Shown: piece after piece, positions 61,516 through 64,000 of the stretch
Numbering within the stretch: position 1 is the first letter of the stretch
Layout: every line of letters starts with the position of its first letter
Assembly (NCBI RefSeq): GCF_900608595.1
Contig: NZ_UWYY01000012.1
Span: 167,430-231,429 of the forward strand
DNA from: Promicromonospora panici
GTDB taxonomy: Bacteria; Actinomycetota; Actinomycetes; Actinomycetales; Cellulomonadaceae
Direction of reading: 5' to 3'
DNA length: 64,000 nt
Translations under genes and position numbers: made by a program
The notes under the pieces: model-generated
Seen by the model: only the letters and a program-made list of their open reading frames with translations
The model's database searches: none
What the model was told of the DNA's origin: nothing

Positions 61516-61766
61516 GCGTGCCTGAGTTGACGTGCGCGGAGTTCGTCGAGGAGATCACCGCCTATCTCGACGGCACCCTGCCCAAGGACGTGGCCGTCGC
61601 AGCCGAAGAACACCTGGCCGGATGCCCGGGCTGCCGGGCTGCAGTCGCCCAATGGCGCACCGTCATCAACCTCACCGGTCGCCTCACCGAGGACGACGTG
61701 ACCAACGCCGACCCCCTCGCCACCGACCGGCTCATGACAACGTTCCGCCGCCTACGGCGCCGGTGA
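61512..61766 (+). CDS. Zinc-binding anti-sigma factor (ZAS, zf-HC2 type)
   Basis: An 84-residue soluble protein. It has the HX3CX2C zinc motif (His34, Cys38, Cys41 in EEHLAGCPGC) of anti-sigma factors that bind their sigma partner between regions 2 and 4. It has no membrane segment; the usual anchored C-terminus is absent. Translation is coupled to the MFS-sigma4 gene by a GTGA overlap, so the natural partner is that fusion protein. Confidence 0.9.
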   Translation: MSVPELTCAEFVEEITAYLDGTLPKDVAVAAEEHLAGCPGCRAAVAQWRTVINLTGRLTEDDVTNADPLATDRLMTTFRRLRRR

Positions 61767-61790
61767 CCGAACAGATAACGAGGTGGGAAC

Positions 61791-62555
61791 ATGTTGCTGG
61801 AACAGAAGGTCGCCCTGGTCTTCGGGGCCGGCGGTGCGATCGGCCGTACGGTGGCCCGGGCCTTCGCCGACGAGGGCGCGCAGGTCTTTCTCAGCGGTCG
61901 CAACCTCGCTGCTGTCGAGGCGGTCGCCGACGAGATCGGTGCGGCGGGTGGGAAGGCGTCCGCGGCCAGGGTCGACGCGCTCGACGAGGACGCCGTGAAC
62001 CGCCATGTCTCCGATGTCGTTCAGGAGGCAGGCCGTATCGACGTCGTGCTGAACGCGATCGGGTTCAAGGCCGTGCAGGGAGTCTCGCTGACGGACATCG
62101 ATCGCGACGACTTCCTCTCGCCCATCGTCACCTGGACAACTGCCCAGTTCCTGACGGCGCGCGCCGCCGCGCGGTACATGGTGCGGGAGCGTTCCGGTGT
62201 CGTCCTCACCCTCTCTGCGTCCCCGGCACGACTGGCGATCGCGTCCACCGGCGGGTTCGGCGTGGCGTGCGCGGCCATCGAGGGCCTTTCCCGCACGCTG
62301 GCAGCCGAGCTCAGCCCACACGGCGTCCGCGTCGTGTGCATCAGGCCGCATCGCATCGGCGACACGCTCGGTCCCGATCCGGATTTCCCGATGGCACCCG
62401 ACGAGTTCCGGAGTCTCATCGAGAACATGACCCTGCTCAAGCGACTACCGACCCTGGAGAACGTCGCATCCACGGCGGCGTTCCTGGCATCCGACGGCGC
62501 CGCGGCGATGTCGGGAACGGTCGCGGACCTCACCGGTGGAATGAGTGTCGACTGA
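61791..62555 (+). CDS. SDR-family protein lacking the catalytic Tyr and Lys
   Basis: A 254-residue Rossmann-fold protein with the cofactor loop FGAGGAIG (11-18) and a Ser in the expected place (LSASPAR). The YxxxK motif is replaced by FGVAC, so Phe156 and Cys160 stand where Tyr and Lys should be. It may bind NAD(P) but should not do standard SDR chemistry. It lies 24 bases after the anti-sigma gene and may be in the same operon. Its last 111 bases overlap the convergent BBE gene. Confidence 0.88.
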   Translation: MLLEQKVALVFGAGGAIGRTVARAFADEGAQVFLSGRNLAAVEAVADEIGAAGGKASAARVDALDEDAVNRHVSDVVQEAGRIDVVLNAIGFKAVQGVSLTDIDRDDFLSPIVTWTTAQFLTARAAARYMVRERSGVVLTLSASPARLAIASTGGFGVACAAIEGLSRTLAAELSPHGVRVVCIRPHRIGDTLGPDPDFPMAPDEFRSLIENMTLLKRLPTLENVASTAAFLASDGAAAMSGTVADLTGGMSVD

Positions 62556-64000
62556 GTCGTGTCCCGTCCGGGGTGCGGGGATCGACTGCGGGAACCGGAA
62601 GAAGCCGTCCGGGTCGTACGCCGCCTTGACCTGCCGAAGGCGCTCGAAGTTGGGGCCGTGGTAGGCCCGCGCCCACGACGGAAGATCTGGGTCGGGGAAG
62701 TTCGGGTACACGCCGCCAGACCCCCACGGGTGCACGATCCCCCACGAGCGGTGCAGCCAGGCGCGTGCCTCCTCGCGTTCGTCGCGCGACGCGTCGCCCT
62801 CGACGACGACCGCGTGCTTGACCAGGAACCGCGCGGTGCGGTGCGGGAACGCCGTGGCGTCGACGGGGACCCGGTTGTAGGCACCGCCCCAGGGCATGAA
62901 GTCGAGCTCGCGCGCCTGGCCGCCGCGCCGCGTGTCGCCGAGATTGCGCACCAGCGCCTCGACCACGGCGTCGGGCAGCGGGGCGTCGAAGAACTCCGAC
63001 CTGCTGAAGCTGTGACCGTGCTCGAACGCCGCACCCGCCATCCGCGCTCCGAGATCGGCGAGGTACCGCTTGGCCCCCGCGTACGATGCCGGCGCGGCGG
63101 CAGTGGACACGGGCGCGGCGCCGGCCAGGTCGGTGAACGCGTCCAGCAGGTCGGTGACCTCGGGCTCACCGCCGACGAGCATGCCGAACACGTTGAGCAC
63201 GGGCGGACGCACGACGTCGGCGGGGACGGTCACGAGAAGGCTGGCCGCGAGCCGGTCGGGCGCGTCCGGTGACCACCGCTGCCACGCGCCGACGACGCGT
63301 GCCGCGTGCTCGTTGGCCCAGACCTGGTGGAACGTCGTGACGCGCGGTGCGGGGACATTGGCGAAGGTCAACGACGTGACGACGCCGAAGTTGCCCCCGA
63401 CGGCCCCGCGGAGCGCCCAGAACAGATCGGCGTGGTGCCGGGCGTCGCAGTCGACCACCTGGCCGTCAGCCAGCACGACCCGCGCGCCGAGCAACCGGTC
63501 CGACGTCAGCCCGTAACTGCGGCCGAGGACGCCGAGCCCGCCGCCGAGCGTGAGCCCGGCGATCCCGACGTCGGGGCCGCATCCTGCGGGAACCGTCAGT
63601 CCCCGCGCGTCGAGCGAGGCGTAGAGGTCGCCGAGCCGAGCTCCCGCCCCCACGGTCACCACCCCGTCGACGACGTCGACGGCGCTCATCGGCGACAGGT
63701 CGACGACGATCCCGTCGGTCGAGGAACGACCGGCGAAGCAGTGCCCGCCGCTGCGCGGCGCAACCCGCAGTCCGTGCCGGCGGGCGAACGCAAGTGTCTC
63801 GGCGACGTCGGCGGGAGTGCCGCACAGCACGACCGCCTGCGGCCGGGTGTCGTGGAACAGCGGGACGGCAGGTTTGCGGAGACGCTCGTAGGAGGGCGAG
63901 TCGGGCAGCACGACCTGCCCCGCGACGGCCGAGCGCAGCCCAGCCCACTCCCCGGAACCCGGTGCGGACCCACCCGGGGCGGCCGCGCCGGGGGCGCGCG
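62445..64000 (-). CDS. FAD-linked oxidase, berberine-bridge-enzyme type, 5' end outside window
   Basis: An oxidoreductase with bicovalent FAD attachment: His in PRSGGHCFAG and Cys in PAGCGPDVGIAGLTLGGG. The C-terminal berberine-bridge domain ends with YDPDGFFRFPQSIP near 62575. The frame is open from there to base 64000, passing GEWAGLRSAVAGQVVLPDSP, so the start is probably beyond the window edge; GTG 63911 is an internal option. Past the normal family end the frame continues for about 43 residues, antisense to the SDR gene. It probably oxidises a sugar or a secondary metabolite. Confidence 0.9.
   Translation of the reverse strand, partial: RAPGAAAPGGSAPGSGEWAGLRSAVAGQVVLPDSPSYERLRKPAVPLFHDTRPQAVVLCGTPADVAETLAFARRHGLRVAPRSGGHCFAGRSSTDGIVVDLSPMSAVDVVDGVVTVGAGARLGDLYASLDARGLTVPAGCGPDVGIAGLTLGGGLGVLGRSYGLTSDRLLGARVVLADGQVVDCDARHHADLFWALRGAVGGNFGVVTSLTFANVPAPRVTTFHQVWANEHAARVVGAWQRWSPDAPDRLAASLLVTVPADVVRPPVLNVFGMLVGGEPEVTDLLDAFTDLAGAAPVSTAAAPASYAGAKRYLADLGARMAGAAFEHGHSFSRSEFFDAPLPDAVVEALVRNLGDTRRGGQARELDFMPWGGAYNRVPVDATAFPHRTARFLVKHAVVVEGDASRDEREEARAWLHRSWGIVHPWGSGGVYPNFPDPDLPSWARAYHGPNFERLRQVKAAYDPDGFFRFPQSIPAPRTGHDSVDTHSTGEVRDRSRHRRGAVGCQERRRGCDVLQGR

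Overview
The window is 64 kb of very GC-rich DNA from a free-living actinobacterium. The phosphatidylinositol mannoside operon, a DUF4193 protein, an F420-type PPOX protein, three streptogrisin-like proteases and many plant or fungal polysaccharide enzymes point to Actinomycetota, most likely Micrococcales (Promicromonosporaceae-like). The family placement is inference from gene content. No rRNA, CRISPR array, transposase or integrase gene was found.

Layout. 1-3.9 kb: small stress-type proteins, a DUF4193 zinc-ribbon protein and an unusual SDR. 3.9-4.2 kb: a DosR-like palindrome, a TPP riboswitch with no gene behind it, and a terminator. 4.2-6.4 kb: a secreted PL11 rhamnogalacturonan lyase. 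6.7-13.7 kb: a tightly overlapping operon thrS-HIT-pgsA-PIM acyltransferase-pimA-membrane protein, followed by pdxS. 13.8-16.7 kb: a small helical protein, a Na+/H+ antiporter and a tyrosine phosphatase. 16.8-19.6 kb: tRNA Gly-Cys-Val, two S1 proteases and a PPOX protein. 19.8-25.4 kb: a catabolic cluster (BNR glycosidase-like enzyme, SLC13-type transporter, DeoR regulator, NanA/DapA-type aldolase, aldo/keto reductase) sharing palindromic operators. 25.7-29.3 kb: a secreted phosphoesterase-lectin fusion, an MHS transporter and a YheO-type regulator. 29.4-31.5 kb: a third S1 protease, a broken PPOX copy, tRNA-Val fragments and a second tRNA Gly-Cys-Val cluster.

31.6-50.5 kb: pabB and pabC with a glycan-utilisation island between them. 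The island holds GH51, a giant secreted lyase-like protein, GH43, GH36, a GH43 galactanase-like enzyme, a LacI regulator, an ABC sugar importer and an AraC regulator. At least five LacI-type operators with core AACGTTATC tie these units into one regulon. Substrates may be arabinogalactan or pectin side chains. 50.4-56.2 kb: tRNA-Val(CAC), a sulfotransferase, a two-component system, an ABC-type permease and a hydrolase. 56.3-58.0 kb: a secreted GH64 beta-1,3-glucanase with a ricin-type lectin domain. 58.1-64 kb: small enzymes, then the most unusual locus, an MFS transporter fused at its C-terminus to a sigma-factor linker plus region 4, coupled to an upstream mini-ORF and a downstream zinc anti-sigma protein, followed by a catalytically atypical SDR and a BBE-type flavoenzyme that runs off the window.

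The strongest candidates for new biology are the transporter-sigma4 fusion with its anti-sigma partner, the orphan TPP riboswitch under a DosR-like site, the pair of 95-bp inverted-repeat elements, and tRNA-Val 3' fragments that look like old attachment sites.
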